Shown here: positions 36,801 to 49,700 of the stretch, piece by piece
Numbering within the stretch: position 1 is the stretch's first letter
Layout of the letters: every line of letters begins with the position of its first letter
Origin: Sthenelais limicola
Taxonomy: Eukaryota > Annelida > Polychaeta > Phyllodocida > Sigalionidae
Direction of reading: 5' to 3'
Length of the DNA: 64,000 bases
Assembly (NCBI GenBank): GCA_942159475.1
Contig: OW804096.1
Span: forward strand, 126,284,941-126,348,940
Made by a program: the position numbers and the translations under genes
The notes under the pieces: generated by a model
Database searches by the model: none
Told to the model about the DNA's origin: nothing
The model's input: only the letters and a program-made list of their open reading frames with translations

Positions 36801-39800
36801 GAACGGGATGCTAGAAAGGAACAAGGAAGGCATTAAAGGGACTGTCTTGAAGATGCTATCACATAGGACATCTATCATTCTTCAACTGTGAAATTCTGTC
36901 GGAATAACCTTACTACTACATTGATCCACAATAGGATAGGTAGAAATTGATACGATGGGGATTATTACTTTATCACTGAAGCGAATAGAGCTAAAGCTAA
37001 TGTTAAAATATTGAAATATGTTCTTGGGAAAATATGTTGTTTAACATAGGACTCCTACGATGGCCATTGAATTAAATATGAGTGACCATATCCCTGTTCT
37101 TCTAGTAATAATAATGCTTGTTTATAAAAGAAGCGTGCACCTTCAAAGCGAGCAATATCAAGTACCTCAGTTTAAATATCAGACCTCAAATTTGAAAGGA
37201 TCTGAATTTGCTGTTTATGTCATTAACTAGAACACGAAACTAACATTAGGAAATGGATCCCATCAAGGATGTAACTGAATTTTTTTAAAGAATGCACAGT
37301 TTATCAAGTGTAATCGCAAGCGATTGGGCTTCGTCTTAGCCTTGAATTTTCGAAGTAACAAATTGAACACGCGTGAACTTATGCGAAGGATGCATGGAAT
37401 CACACCCTTGGGGAAAATCATTCAGCCTTGGAAAATGCGTAATAATGTGATTACCACAGGCCCCAGTATTTATGGCCTGATCCACAGGTCAGCAAGTATA
37501 CATCCGAAGAGAAATCTCTGACAGAGTACAGGTTCGTTTCCTGGGGCCATATACTGTATCCTTCTGCTTCAACAACCCTTCTTGGGTGTGGGCAGGAAAA
37601 CAAGGACATTTATTATGTGTGGGTATAGTCCACAGCGAATTCATTGAACCACATAATGTAATGTTTTCTCCTCGCAAAACATCTAGTAGATATATTAAAA
37701 GAACAAAAATTAGGCATTTTTGGAAATCTAGAAGTATAACCACAAAGTTGGTTCTGCCCTTTCCCTTGTAACATGTCACTTTCTAGTGGTAAAAAACATC
37801 GGCGTTCTTGGTAATTATTCATAGAAGTCCCTGTGGGTGTATGGAATAAGTTTTGGAACCTATTCTCACTCAACCATGTCATGAATGTGTGAATGATGGT
37901 TGTACACACACCCACCCATGCATATATTGTTTGAGTCATTGTTTAGGTACCTAAGCAGGAGACGTATCCGGGCTGGTTTATGGACCAACAGTACAGGGGG
38001 CAAACCCTAGAAAAAATGGGTTAATATAGTAGCATGGCCGCCTGTATAATATCTCATATATTTAATGGTATCCCCGGGAAGACCCTGACTACTCCCACGA
38101 GAGATACCTATGCTTCAATGGCTAGCGGTCACATAATGCGTAGCCCATACATGAGCTATTTGGGTAACCCTGGTTTACTTGTCCTATCGCTTGCTCGGGG
38201 CAAAGCATGGGGTGGATTCATTTCCTTTGGGTCTATACGAACATGAAACCAAGTGCAATGAAAAGGATGCAATCGTAAGATGAATTGAGCAGTTCTCTTC
38301 GGGATTATAGTTCTTTTAATATAATAGTTTTATCTCGTCCCCCGAAAGATTTGGAGCCGATTTTAATGTCCAGGATTTCAGATCGACCTCCCATACTAAC
38401 CCTTGCTTTACATTTTAAAACTGGCAAACACAGGTTTCGTAACAACTGTTCTCCGCAATTAAATGTGAATCAGGTATGTTCCCTATGACTCTAGGAAATT
38501 ATCTAAGGAACACATGGCTTCCAAATGGGCTACAGAATCATAAGTGCTTGGAATGTATCGATGCGTGTGGGTGGTTCAAACAAATAAAATTGTCATTCGA
38601 ATGTGACGTTGATGTCAGATTGGGGTGCAGTGGGTACCAATTAAGGGTCATTTCTTTGACAGAGTCAGGTCAGTTCTCCTTGGAGAGGGTATCAGCTGTA
38701 GTCTGAGCCTCGTGACATGCCTCCTGGATCCCCACTCATAAACAGAACCTGTCATGGAATGTCAAAGTCCACTCTTACAGCAGGATTCTCTGACTCCAGT
38801 TAATGGCCAAATGTTGTCGAGGTCACCAAGTGCCTTAAGCGCATCAGCCCAATAAAAACGAATTCAGTGGGCTTATCGTGACAATTATTTATACCCAGGA
38901 TACAACATTGCTGCGCCCAGTATTGCAGCCTATAATATATATATATATACACATTGCTTCCATATAACGCATTCTGCTAAGGACTCGTGTCAAGATATAG
39001 TTTGATGAAGCACTGCAATCCGAGCCGTCAAGAATCGACCCATGGGTGTGCAAATGTCAAATCAAATCAGCAATGTTCTATAATTCACATGACAGGCAGT
39101 CATTCCCGAATGATTTCTTCTTTCCGTCAAAAGTGGCGTACTATGTAGACGTTGGCTTGATAGACGATTGATGGAGTGACTCGAGTTGTCGAGGAAATTC
39201 TCTCTGACATATTTGCCCCTCATTGGAGCTACCGTTTCATATTGAAATAGCTACTGAGAAGCCCTGTGACTGAAAGAGAAAAAAGGAAAAGCCACCGACC
39301 GATCCTGGTTCGTAGCCTTTTTTTCCCATCCTTGATTTAAAATTCGTTACCTTTAGCACTACTAGGAACGCAGCATGTATCAGATTTAGAGTCTTCTTCT
39401 TTTTCTATTCTGATTTAAGACTTAATCCCTTCGATTTCCTTTTAAAAGATTGTCAAGAATTCCACGATTTAGAATCGCCTATTCAGAGTGGATCCTTTGT
39501 AAGTGGAACCTTTAAGAAATTAAGTGCTATTCTATGGTGTGTTTTCCTTGAGAATGTATACACTACATGTACATATTGAAAGAGTCATGAAAGGAATGGC
39601 TTCATGAGTGGAAACATAAAATTACAGAATCTATGGTGAAAAGAAGTGGACTGGGCTGAGGCGGCTTTGGAGAGCATTTCAACAGGGACATTACAGAGGA
39701 AGGATGGGACTCAAAGGATGGGAGAACAAATTTGGGTTCGAATCGCGGTCTGCAATCAAATCTCCAATGAGGCCCTCTATTTCAGTCAAACGTCTGTCCA

Positions 39801-40349
39801 TTCCCTCACTAATAACCAATAAAAAGTTAGTGCCATGTCTTCCGATCTCCCTCTAATTGAAACCGGATAGCCTCTCATTCTTTACAAAATCTATTGTTTT
39901 TGCCGATTAGCGAGTATTTGACGAGCACATGACAGGAACAAGAGAGAGTTTAAATAAAAGAAATATCCACAGACATGACAACTAAATGTTTAATGTAGTA
40001 ATTGTAATCCTCTCTTTCAATCCCCCTCCTGTGATGTGTTTATTCCTGTGAAGCAGAAGCCCACAATGCCAGCCTGATTAACTGTCACATCCCCATGAGA
40101 AATGACAACTTTGAATCAGAAAAACTAACTTGTCCCCGGTCACACAACCCGATCAACATATCTTGGCGAATTAAAAATCCCTCGCTTGAATGGAAAGTAG
40201 TAGCGAATGGGCTTATTCAGTGGTCGAGGGATAAGCAATCGGAGAGGCAATTAGGTCTTCCTCACCCCATCCAGCAAGCTTCTGAAGCCACCCCTCAGTC
40301 TTCCAACACCTCTCTCAGAGCCTGTCAGTCGCAGAACTAGACTGCACTA

Positions 40350-40710
40350 TTAAAGCTGCGCTCTCGGTTAAGATCGGTCAAAATTTAAATATGTTCTACC
40401 TTTTGTTCCGTTCTTTTCCAACCTATCTAAAAACCATTTGACCAAAGTTTTGAAGGATTTTATCTGTTTGTTTTTTGCTACAGGGCTTCATGATTTTCTT
40501 TAGTCCACATTTATATTTCGGAGACCCGCCTAAATCCTCCCCTGCGGTGGCTTCACTTATTATCGCTCGCCGTTTTCTCTCGGCTGATTCGACTTCGAAT
40601 TATTTACAAATAACAGTAGCAGAATATTGACAAATTTTGTCATTATAAGTCATAATAAGTGTAAATTTGGTCAGATTTATTTGTAGTAATAGCTGAGAAT
40701 GCAGCTTTAA
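40350..40710. mobile_element. 361-bp MITE bounded by TTAA
   Basis: The left end TTAAAGCTGCGCTCTCGGTT and the right end AGCTGAGAATGCAGCTTTAA form an inverted repeat of about 21 bp with four mismatches. Both ends coincide with TTAA, the target used by piggyBac-type elements, although a 3-bp TTA/TAA target is equally possible. The interior is AT-rich and non-coding. The ends resemble a family I recall as common in marine invertebrates; that resemblance is from memory only. Confidence 0.65.
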
Positions 40711-42175
40711 GGGGAGTGACCTGGGGCAAGGGCGTGGCACACATGCTGGAAATGAAGACAGGGGATTGCGTAGGATGCTTCAGATTACAATTCTTTGTTT
40801 CCTTCCATTACAACTGCAGATTATTCAGGGAATAGTTTGTGGTTTGTGCAATATTCGGCTGTGTTGTTGCTGTGGGTGGTAAATAGCTTATAAGTAGGCT
40901 CTTTTAAGCCAACTTCACACACTTGGTCTCTAGAACAAGTTAGCCTATACTCTAATAAATAATATAATGTCTGTGTCCTGATAATAATACAACTTACTGT
41001 GTACAAATGTACCATAAAGAATTTCAGGTCAAGGACAAAATTGCATCCTGTAAGTAGCCATCCATGGGTCCTGTTTGGACATCAATCACCCTAGAAAGTG
41101 TGATCGATCACCAACCGATAGATCAATGCTTAAAGTTTATCTTGCATAATTTGCACCGCGATCCCTCAGCTATGCATAACAACTTAATTCGCTCGACCTT
41201 TTTGCCACTGGAGATAGGGAAAGGAGCCCTTGGAGAGTCGACCTCGCGCCTTCCAATGGCAGCCCCACATTGACACTCTATTGGTAAACGGTGAGATTGC
41301 TATCATCCAGTTGTACGAGCTCGTTCTACCTCTCTTCAAGGCCGTTTCCCTAATCAGAGGGTTAGCAGTTCTTTTTACACTTAGAGAGGTGAATCCCTGA
41401 GTCTAAGACAATACATCTCTTCTTGCTAATTAAGGCTGGATGTTCGAGTCGCTCCGAGAGCAGCCCAGATTTCTCCCTCTTTACTCTAGCAGGAATAAAT
41501 AAGTTAGGCTAATAATCTGCCTAATTAGGCTCATATTTTGAGACTTGCATTGCCTCCTCATTGGACCCACCATGTATACGGAACAGATTAGACATGTTTA
41601 TACCCAACCTTTAAAGGTGAAACATTTTCAGCCATTATCTTCCCGTCGTTCACTAAGTATGATAATGAGTCGATGGTGTGGATTTCTATCTTCTATGGGT
41701 GCAGAAGGCTTCTATTTGAATTTCATATCATATCATCGGGTTTTCCAGGATGCACATTGGCTTTGCTAAGTGGAAATCCCTAGTAGCCATCCCAGTCAAT
41801 TCGAATTTCAATGTTCCTCTTGGTTAAATTCATTTTTTTCCTCATGAACAACGAACATTTTGATATTTATATATATATTTAACGAAAAGACCTTGCCATC
41901 TACCGTACCAACCCACTATAGCCTTCTTTATAATCATCTTTACTGAGGAAGCTATTGGACATTCTAATAATTAAAAAAGGCCTCTGATACCGGCATCATT
42001 TTTGTGGTGTATTTCTTCAATACGTACAGTAAATCCAAACCCTTAGCAATTAAATATATAAAAACCATTGCAAATGCCAATATAGCAATTGCCTTATCAT
42101 GTAAAAAAAACCATCAGCATACTTGATCAATATCATCAAATTATCATCAAAGTAAATTTTATTTGTTTTACTCAC

Positions 42176-42510
42176 TCAAAGGTCTCAAACTCAACAAGCC
42201 TCAGGTTCGGCTCGCTGGGGTTGATACACGTTGGCCAGAAGTCCTGGTACAAAAGGCGGGTGCCTTTGGGTGACCGGTAGCCACTGGTGCCTGACGGGGA
42301 GCGAGACAGCGCGGGACGCATGAAGGAAGGGGAACGGGATGGTGGATGCGACCCGGTGGGGCTGAGTGAGATATGCCCTGAGTCGATGGCTGTATATTTG
42401 GCATCGATAGCCATCTTCTGTCGAAGGGTGCGCCTTCGCAGGGTCGACGCCACAATCCCTGCTGCCATCGCTTGCCGCATGTGGTCCTAGTTCGGACAGA
42501 ACGAACACAA
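42176..42510 (-). CDS. First coding exon of a split minus-strand gene, product unrecognised
   Basis: Reading leftwards on the minus strand, the exon follows a pyrimidine-rich acceptor (TTTCCTCTTTCCTTGCAG, AG at 42512-42511) and ends at a GTGAGTAA donor (GT at 42175-42174). An in-frame TAG at 42489-42487 precedes ATG 42480-42478, so that ATG is the likely start and the first 30 bases are 5' untranslated. It encodes 101 residues plus two bases (GA). The N-terminus is basic (RRRTLRQK at about 16-22) and is followed by a Ser-Pro-rich stretch with SP pairs near 40, 50, 61 and 70, which looks disordered. From about residue 78 (YQDFWP, then LRLVEFETF) it looks folded. The leftover GA joins the T that opens the 10541 exon to make Asp, giving EFETF-D-TLIPKANSWL, a smooth junction. 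The exon is clearly more GC-rich than its surroundings, which also opens two long shadow frames. No family name can be given. Confidence 0.62.
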
Positions 42511-43029
42511 CTGCAAGGAAAGAGGAAACAAGACTTCAATAAACTTGTAATGCCGAAAATGTGAATGTATACAATGTTATATTACAAGTAATTACATTTC
42601 TGCTCCTATTATGAGCAGAAAAGTTCTTTTGCAAATCGCTATTCTGTAATGATCTGTGCCACGAGGGAAGTGGTTGTTTCTGGAGCTGCAATAAAAATGA
42701 CAAGATAATACAACCAATATTTAAGCATTGTTTTATGTAATGTTGGCAGATGTAAAAAATGTACTTCTGAAAGAAAAAATATTTTTACGGCCATAAAGGG
42801 ACAACTATTGCTAGATTAAAGTCGAAGATGAAGGTTATGGCTGGAGATTCATTGCCCGCCAATGCTCCAGCACACGTATACGATCCCTGAACGAGTCTTA
42901 ATAAGACTTGATGAGGTCTGATAGGCTGCGATTACCTTACGTGTTTTTCTGTGCATGCTTCTAAGGAGATCCGAAAGTTCCGCCTACAACATTTCGCCTC
43001 CTCCTTTTATGTCTCTTCTTTAACATCAG

Positions 43030-43232
43030 GCGAGCACAGGGGCAATGTTTCCGAACAATTGGGGCAGAATACTAAGAATAGCCATAGCATGACACTCTTC
43101 GCATGGTCTTCTCGTGGTTTGATATCATCTCCGACTGATCGATCTGTGATTATCCATGCTGGAAAGTTCAGAGTATTTCCGAGGCCTAGAATAACTCTGG
43201 GGGACTTTCCTGATTTTGAGAGCAATAAGTAG
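43030..43232 (+). other. Candidate plus-strand terminal exon
   Basis: A very long pyrimidine tract (CTCCTCCTTTTATGTCTC then TTCTTTAACATCAG) precedes an open frame that runs from EHRGNVSEQLG to DFPDFESNK and a TAG at 43232. The minus strand is also open here. No upstream partner or clear polyadenylation signal was found, so this is only a candidate. Confidence 0.15.
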
Positions 43233-43291
43233 AACAGCGCAGAGCAGATGTGCACCCATGAACATAAAAGGTACAAAATTGACAGAGGTTA

Positions 43292-43333
43292 TGAATTGTA
43301 TTTGTCTGTGACCTGAATTGTATTTGTCTGTGG
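43292..43333 (+). repeat. 22-bp tandem duplication
   Basis: TGAATTGTATTTGTCTGTG is repeated at a 22-bp period, separated by ACC. Confidence 0.85.
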
Positions 43334-46300
43334 AGAATAACTTCTGGCTTGCATTAGATTTTTTTTCCGACATAGGATCTGACTGAATATCATAGTGGAA
43401 ACTGTCACAGCTGCCCAATGACATTGAATGGCCGTTTGCTCCTTCATTTGGCATTTGCATCTTTGTATTAAAGGTAAAATTTAACCTATAGAGCAGAATA
43501 TGTGACTATAATGTCTCCTATATGTCCGATATAAATAGATGTCCATTTCATTCCACAAAATGAATAAACAGAGAATAAAATATTGTAACCACATCATTTT
43601 TCATAAATTCTACTGCCCTGCCAAGCCATTGCAACATCGGCCTGGCAGGCGACGTGACAGAAACAACCATCTTCTTGGACTACAAGGTTATTTGTGTAAC
43701 GTCACATTGTTGACCGAAATCGATGGATATTTGTTTTACATGATTGCTAAACCGAAAAATTAAGACGACAAAAACCAGTATCGGAAGCATTGTATGAATT
43801 ACTTAATGGCATTTTTCCAAGACTCAAATCGGGAAAAAGCCCTCTGTTATTTTTACTGAATGAATTATATCCCATTCTATAGGCGTTCACGCCAAAATGA
43901 ACTGGTGTAAGAAAGAGATAAAAACCTATGTTGATACGTGCGTGTTTCCCTGATTTACTCATTTTATCCGGGAGTTCAGAAAGGACACGAGAAAGCTATC
44001 GAAGTGGTATGAACCAATTACCCCGCCATTGTCATTGTATTCTAGCCTATTGAATGGGTAAGACCGGAAAAGTTTTGAAATAACTTTATTTCATACTGGA
44101 AAGGATCTCCATCTGCTGATGACTGGGCTATAAGAGAAAGATTATATTGATGATCATGCACTGATGCAGGACATTTCTATTATATAGTGAGAGATCAATA
44201 TGCAACATGATTTACTTTCTAGCAAATAATACATGAAATGAAATATTTCTGGATCCAATCAACTCATCAATTAAGGTTCGGTAAGGCCATGCAGTGAATA
44301 GCTTATTTATGTAGCACAGGCATCATCATATATATGTCCATATATGTTCACTGTAAGCATTTCGCTCTCCCCCACTCGAGTAACAATTATGAAAAGTGAG
44401 ACGATATATATATATTCTCATTCTACCGAGACTGACATTGTTTTGTAAAAAGAACTCTTTCATTGGATGTAATATGGTGTTTTTACAGTAAGCTTATATC
44501 CTTTTCTTCAAAGACTGCAAAACTCCATATCCTAGTGTTCGGTACTTATCCTAACTAACAGGGCAATCTCTGTGAGCGATAAACAGGGAACCAGGCGTAG
44601 CCAATTATCTACTTATTTATATGTATCATAGCCCCATATGTCTATCAGGAAAAGCAGGCCTTACCGGAGGCGCACTAAGAGTATGTACATAACAGTGACT
44701 TACAGACATAACGGAGATGTGTATACTTAGACGTGATTTATATGGTGCTCTGTTCTTTATGAAACACGAAGACCCTTACGAAGCATCTATCTAGTCAATA
44801 TCGTACCTACTTGGGATTTTGGAGAATACCAAAAATAACAGTCACAGAAAAGTGTGTATGTCACACATAGGATAGGATTAAATGCACTTCACATGATGTA
44901 CTGGATCTGTATCCATCATTGAAACTATACCTCATAAGAAATGAAAACAAAACCACCCTGTTAAATATAGATATCCTTACCAGTACAGTTATATTGAACG
45001 GAAAAAAGTGGTTTTGTATGGAACTTGATAACAAGATTATCAACGAATCAATATACGAAATGTCAGAGATAATTATCACTGTGATGTGGACTTATCGATC
45101 CAATTACTGCAATCGAATCGAAACAAAAGAAACCTTTGTAATAAAATTTAGAGACGAGCCATTTATATTCAAGTTGCTCCGGGGGACTGAAAGAAGTGGG
45201 AGATAGCCAATCCGATCTATTTTATTGGTATTCTCTCCAGGCAAAATCATTTCCTGCTAATAACAGTTATATCATTGTTAAATCGCAAAGCACAGGATGA
45301 TAACATAATGTTCTAACAAAACACAGATCTAGTGTCAGTCTTGATGTTCTTCCAGATGAGTAGGTTGCAATAAAAGATTTACACTAGCAGGGGATAAAGG
45401 AGATTAGAAAATCGATGCCATGGCCCATTAAACATTACAGTTTGACTTGGGCGGGTTATAAATATTTAATATTTATTACCACGCAAGTAAATTGTCTCCA
45501 TTAATTTGGTGTTAAGGTCCTTTGGGATACTCGTCTGCAGAGTAAAAGATAACAGCGACCCTTAAATTAACGAGGGCTGAGATTTTCGTGTGCAAGCGTC
45601 TACATTCTATGGTCACTACCTCATTCCATCGCAAGTTTCGAATTCTGAACATCAATCGTCTTTATATTTCAGCTTGTAAATACATTTTTGTTTGTATTTT
45701 ACTTTTATGGTGAAACTGACATCAGGCTTTAAATTACCTTCTCTCTATGATCTGTTGATATCTAATTAGAAATAATGAAGTGAAGGAGTGAGGTTGGGTT
45801 CAGATGCTAGCTTAAAGGGAGCCAATGGATTATTACAAATATTATATATGTTCACTTTCGTATTGACAAATGCTCGTGTAAAAATGTTCTTTTTCAGTCC
45901 TGTCCTTAACCAAATAGACGATAGGTGCGTATGGGCGCATGTCCATATTAAGGTCATTATATATATATATCAGCTTTGCCACCGCGTAGAAACCATATTA
46001 TAGCAGTGGCCGCGGGTTCCCTTGGGAGAATAACTTCATTCTCATTCCTTCAAAACGGATCAGGGAGTCAGTCCTGTAAACTAGTGGGTCTCGCCATCTC
46101 GTTATAGGGTTTCACACTATAATGAACTGTCTCTAATCTCAAGGCCACGGGTAAGGAGAGAATCAAGTCATTCCTCACAAAGCCGTTCCATAATGACATG
46201 GATGTCAATTAAGCATGCTTCGGTGCTAAGTAACACAAAATGATATTACATCCCGGGGAAGCAATCGATCGAGTAGGGGAACATTTACCAAGGAGAAGAA

Positions 46301-46479
46301 AGAATGATGGAGAGGACTAATCCTTGTTATGCCTTTATTTTGGTCTTACTTTAAGGACTTTAAGGTAGAACCGAACATAGAAAAGTATTACCAGAGTCTT
46401 CCATTGAGTAAATGCTATGCAGTGTGATTCAGATAATCGGGAATCAACAGATTAGTGGAAGAGAAAGGTGTTTATTTAC

Positions 46480-46540
46480 CTGGAAAGGGGCAGAAATGAG
46501 GACGACGCAGTGATCAATCATTGCGGATAAACAAAACATA
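46480..46540 (-). other. Candidate 5' untranslated exon upstream of the split gene
   Basis: About 4 kb upstream of the first coding exon on the same strand, a 61-base segment lies between an acceptor (GCCGATAATTCTGCAG) and a donor (CCAG|GTAAAT). Spliced to 42510 it would contribute a short upstream reading frame (starting MFCLSA) that meets the TAG ahead of the presumed start, so it would be untranslated leader. The splice signals are reasonable but not decisive, and nothing else ties it to the gene. Confidence 0.22.
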
Positions 46541-46743
46541 CTGCAGAATTATCGGCAAAATGGAAGTGACAAAGGATGGAAGTGCTTAAATCAATCATGC
46601 CTTTACTTCATAATGTGTTCGTAAAATGTTTATCTATTTCTCACAAATCACCATACATTGTATAAGTCCAGTAGGAAGACCTGCAGGTTGTAGACTCTGC
46701 TGAACTTTGTTTCGATGTATTTGTACAAAAAGGAAATCTATTT

Positions 46744-46760
46744 ATATATATATATATATA
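46744..46760 (+). repeat. TA dinucleotide microsatellite
   Basis: About eight TA repeats. A similar AT run lies at 38934-38949. Confidence 0.9.
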
Positions 46761-49700
46761 CTTCAATCTGCTGCTTCTCACAAATAAATACCGAGGGATT
46801 TCAACATGACAAAATGCAACAACTTCCATGGGAAACAATCATTGTAGACGTGGGAAATGCTCCTGGCTAGGTTGCCTGTGATTAACGATACTGACCTATA
46901 GGATCGCTTGCCTAATCAGCGATTACACAACATAAATAAATTATCCACTAGGACTGGCCTCCTCAGTGTGTATGATTGAACCTCCTGTGTTGGCAAACCT
47001 TCTTGCTTGTAAACGAAAGAAAATATGGCCAAATTCGGTACAGAGCATGTACAGGAAAGATTGCAGGCAATTTGAGCGAACGATGATGTAGGTAATTACA
47101 ATGAAGCATACATGTCCGATTGTTTTTTCGGCAAAGTGCAATCAATTCGATATTAGGAAAGGTATGAGGGGCGATAGTAGAATAAATGAGCACGATTTCC
47201 TATAGTCAAATTTACTCTCACACCACCCGAATGGGATTAATCATATCACAATGGGTGAGATATGGTTCTCTTCCTTCATGTTGACCTCTTCTGTAATATA
47301 TCCTTTGATAATACATTTTCAATATACCTACGTCTATTTGAATATATAAATTTATATACCTATCAGAAGGAAAGGCCCAATTATGTCTTAAAGAATTATA
47401 AAACCTATATATCTGATCAATTTAACATGAAGAGAACTAGATGCAAAAATGAACAATTAGACAATATTGTAGAAAAAGACAGAGATCAAAGATGGCAGTA
47501 TAATCGGAAAGATAGAATAAGCATTGCTTCCTTCATTCCATTCAAATGGCACAGTCTCGTGCTGCTAGAGCTATACTGCTGACTAGGCTAAAATTCGGCC
47601 CACTTCTCCTGTTTCTAAGTGACCTACTTTTCAGTCCTTAAAGGAGTAGAGTACCGGGCATTTGAGGCTAAGATGAGAGACGCTATACTGGGGGGAAAGC
47701 GTTTTCATTCCACTATACAGTGTCTACACTATAAATGTAGACGACCTCTCTGATGGCTAAGCAAGTTTTTCTTCTGGGTTTTCGATAGTGGACATGAGTT
47801 CTGCGAGAGTGAGTAACAGTGATGCCCTGGGTACGGTAAACCAGCACTGCACTGGCCGAGCAAAAACATGCCTGTCCTGCCTTGAGTGCAAATAGTGTCT
47901 TCAGACACATTGTCAAGGCATCAGAGACCAGGGGTGGGGGTCATTTACCAATGCATGGAACGTACTAGGAATGTTTATCTGATGATGAATCATTTTCTGC
48001 ATGACATATGAGATTGCCCTGGAATTAATTCAAAATATTTTGGAGGTTTTATTGACTACCTCTGCCGGTCAACTGGTACATAGAGAATAAACAATCTGAG
48101 ATATGACAATAAACAAAAACGGTGGTGACACTTTTCAACTGCTTGCTATTATTCGCTTCTACGCCATTTTAGGAATGTATATTAAAAAGCCATGATCAAT
48201 ATGATTCATTTTAATGGTTAAAACTAACATTTGGTGGAGCTAGATATGGTGAAGAACTTACTTTAAAATCGTCGTTTACAGTTCTTAATGTTTAAACCGC
48301 TAATACTGCAACTATTCAGCAAATATAAAAATTGAACGTCCAATCTGTACAATTCCCGCATTTCCCCCGAATATACATTATCACTTCTATTATCTGACGA
48401 ATAAAACTAAAAGGGTGTATATAGTTGGAGGGGGGAAGTCAATGATGCAAAACAAATTGTTTTTCCTCTCCAGTTATGTAAATATCTTCTAATGTTATTC
48501 AACCTTAGCACGCGTGCTAAATAATGTCTCCTTATTTCGAATTCTAAGTTGATTCCTTCCCCAATAAGCATTCCCGTCATGTATGTGAACTGGATATAGG
48601 ATGCCCCAGTTGCTACAGATGTTCCCATGAGAAAGCAATAGCGAATATGTGTCATTTATGAAACATGAGATTACATGAATATACAGTATCCATATTAATT
48701 ATTATATGCATTGGAGGCGACATATACCATATGGAATACGCCGGGCCAAAACAAAATGTCAACTACGTGACTTAAAATGTTATCTTTAAGTATACTAGCA
48801 ACATTATAATAAAACACTCTGTCCTAATCCGTACACTTTTGTTGCAAAAAGAATTGTGAAGAACTTAGAATATTGCACTCACGTTCCTTCAACCAACTCG
48901 CACATTAACCTGTATGAATCTTGAGGGATCATTTAGTGTTAGGCGACAAAGACACTTCCTTGGTTTGTGAAGAAGCCCGAAGAAATATCCTTTACATTGA
49001 TACTTCCTTAAAAGAAGAGCTCTAGTGTTCAAGCAACAGAATACATGAGATTCTCCGTGTACAGTGTCCATAGTCAATAATAGAAACAATGTCTTTTATA
49101 TTTTCACTTCCTGTCAAAGAGAAGTTCCTATATTCACATGTAAAATATTTACTAGATGTTCAATTCCCAACTGAATTGCAAGACATGATATCGCCAAAGT
49201 CCTTGATAGAACGTTGACATCTAGATCAAGTGTAAATGCTATAATAAAATACAGCGGCTTGCATGCTGAATGGAAATAAGGATCTATAAGAACCCAAGAT
49301 TGTAATGCTGTCAACCAAAAGTTGTTCACGAAACTGTTCTTTTGAAATCCAGGAGGCGACCACTTCAAGGTTAGTAAACATTGTACAGCGTGTGCCACCA
49401 CTTCAAACCACCCACTAGGTAATGGCTAAACCTATAAAGATCTGCCCTTAAAAGGGGGTGGCTCTTCAGCTGATCCCTAGATGCATTGCACTAGGAATCC
49501 CACAATTATTAGATTATCCTTTCTAGGAATGAAATATAGCCTGCAATAGATGGAAAGGGGAATAGCATCAATGTATGGGTCAGGAAGGTTCAGAAAGGGC
49601 CTGTATATATAAGCAATGACCCTTGGCGATTCAAACTACGTGAAAAGGAGAATGATCACCCATCGAGGAGTATACTGCTTGGGGAGAGAGACGCGGGCAG

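Larger units (their letters stand above)
10542..42175 (-). other. 31.6-kb first coding intron
   Basis: This is the inferred intron between the first two coding exons. No other minus-strand exon with a one-base-in, two-base-out phase and good splice sites was found in it. It holds a decayed reverse transcriptase (13310-14090), four inverted-repeat elements (15746, 33078, 33570, 40350), an intact antisense retrotransposon (about 28.3-32.0 kb), a repeat cluster (21448-21889) and two plus-strand exon candidates. The rest is AT-rich sequence with only short chance ORFs, for example 11100-11720, 18046-18417, 25227-25568 and 36000-38700. Confidence 0.55.

Noticed and set aside
39728..39745. B-box-like GGTTCGAATCG after an A-box-like TGGGCTGAGGCGG
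   Set aside because: Spacing is too long and no stems pair, so no tRNA gene; SINE origin unsupported without copies.
44919..45206. 95-codon plus-strand ORF rich in Ile, Asn and Lys
   Set aside because: Composition follows the AT-rich background; no family resemblance.
47262..47582. 106-codon plus-strand ORF
   Set aside because: AT-driven composition, no motif, no splice support.
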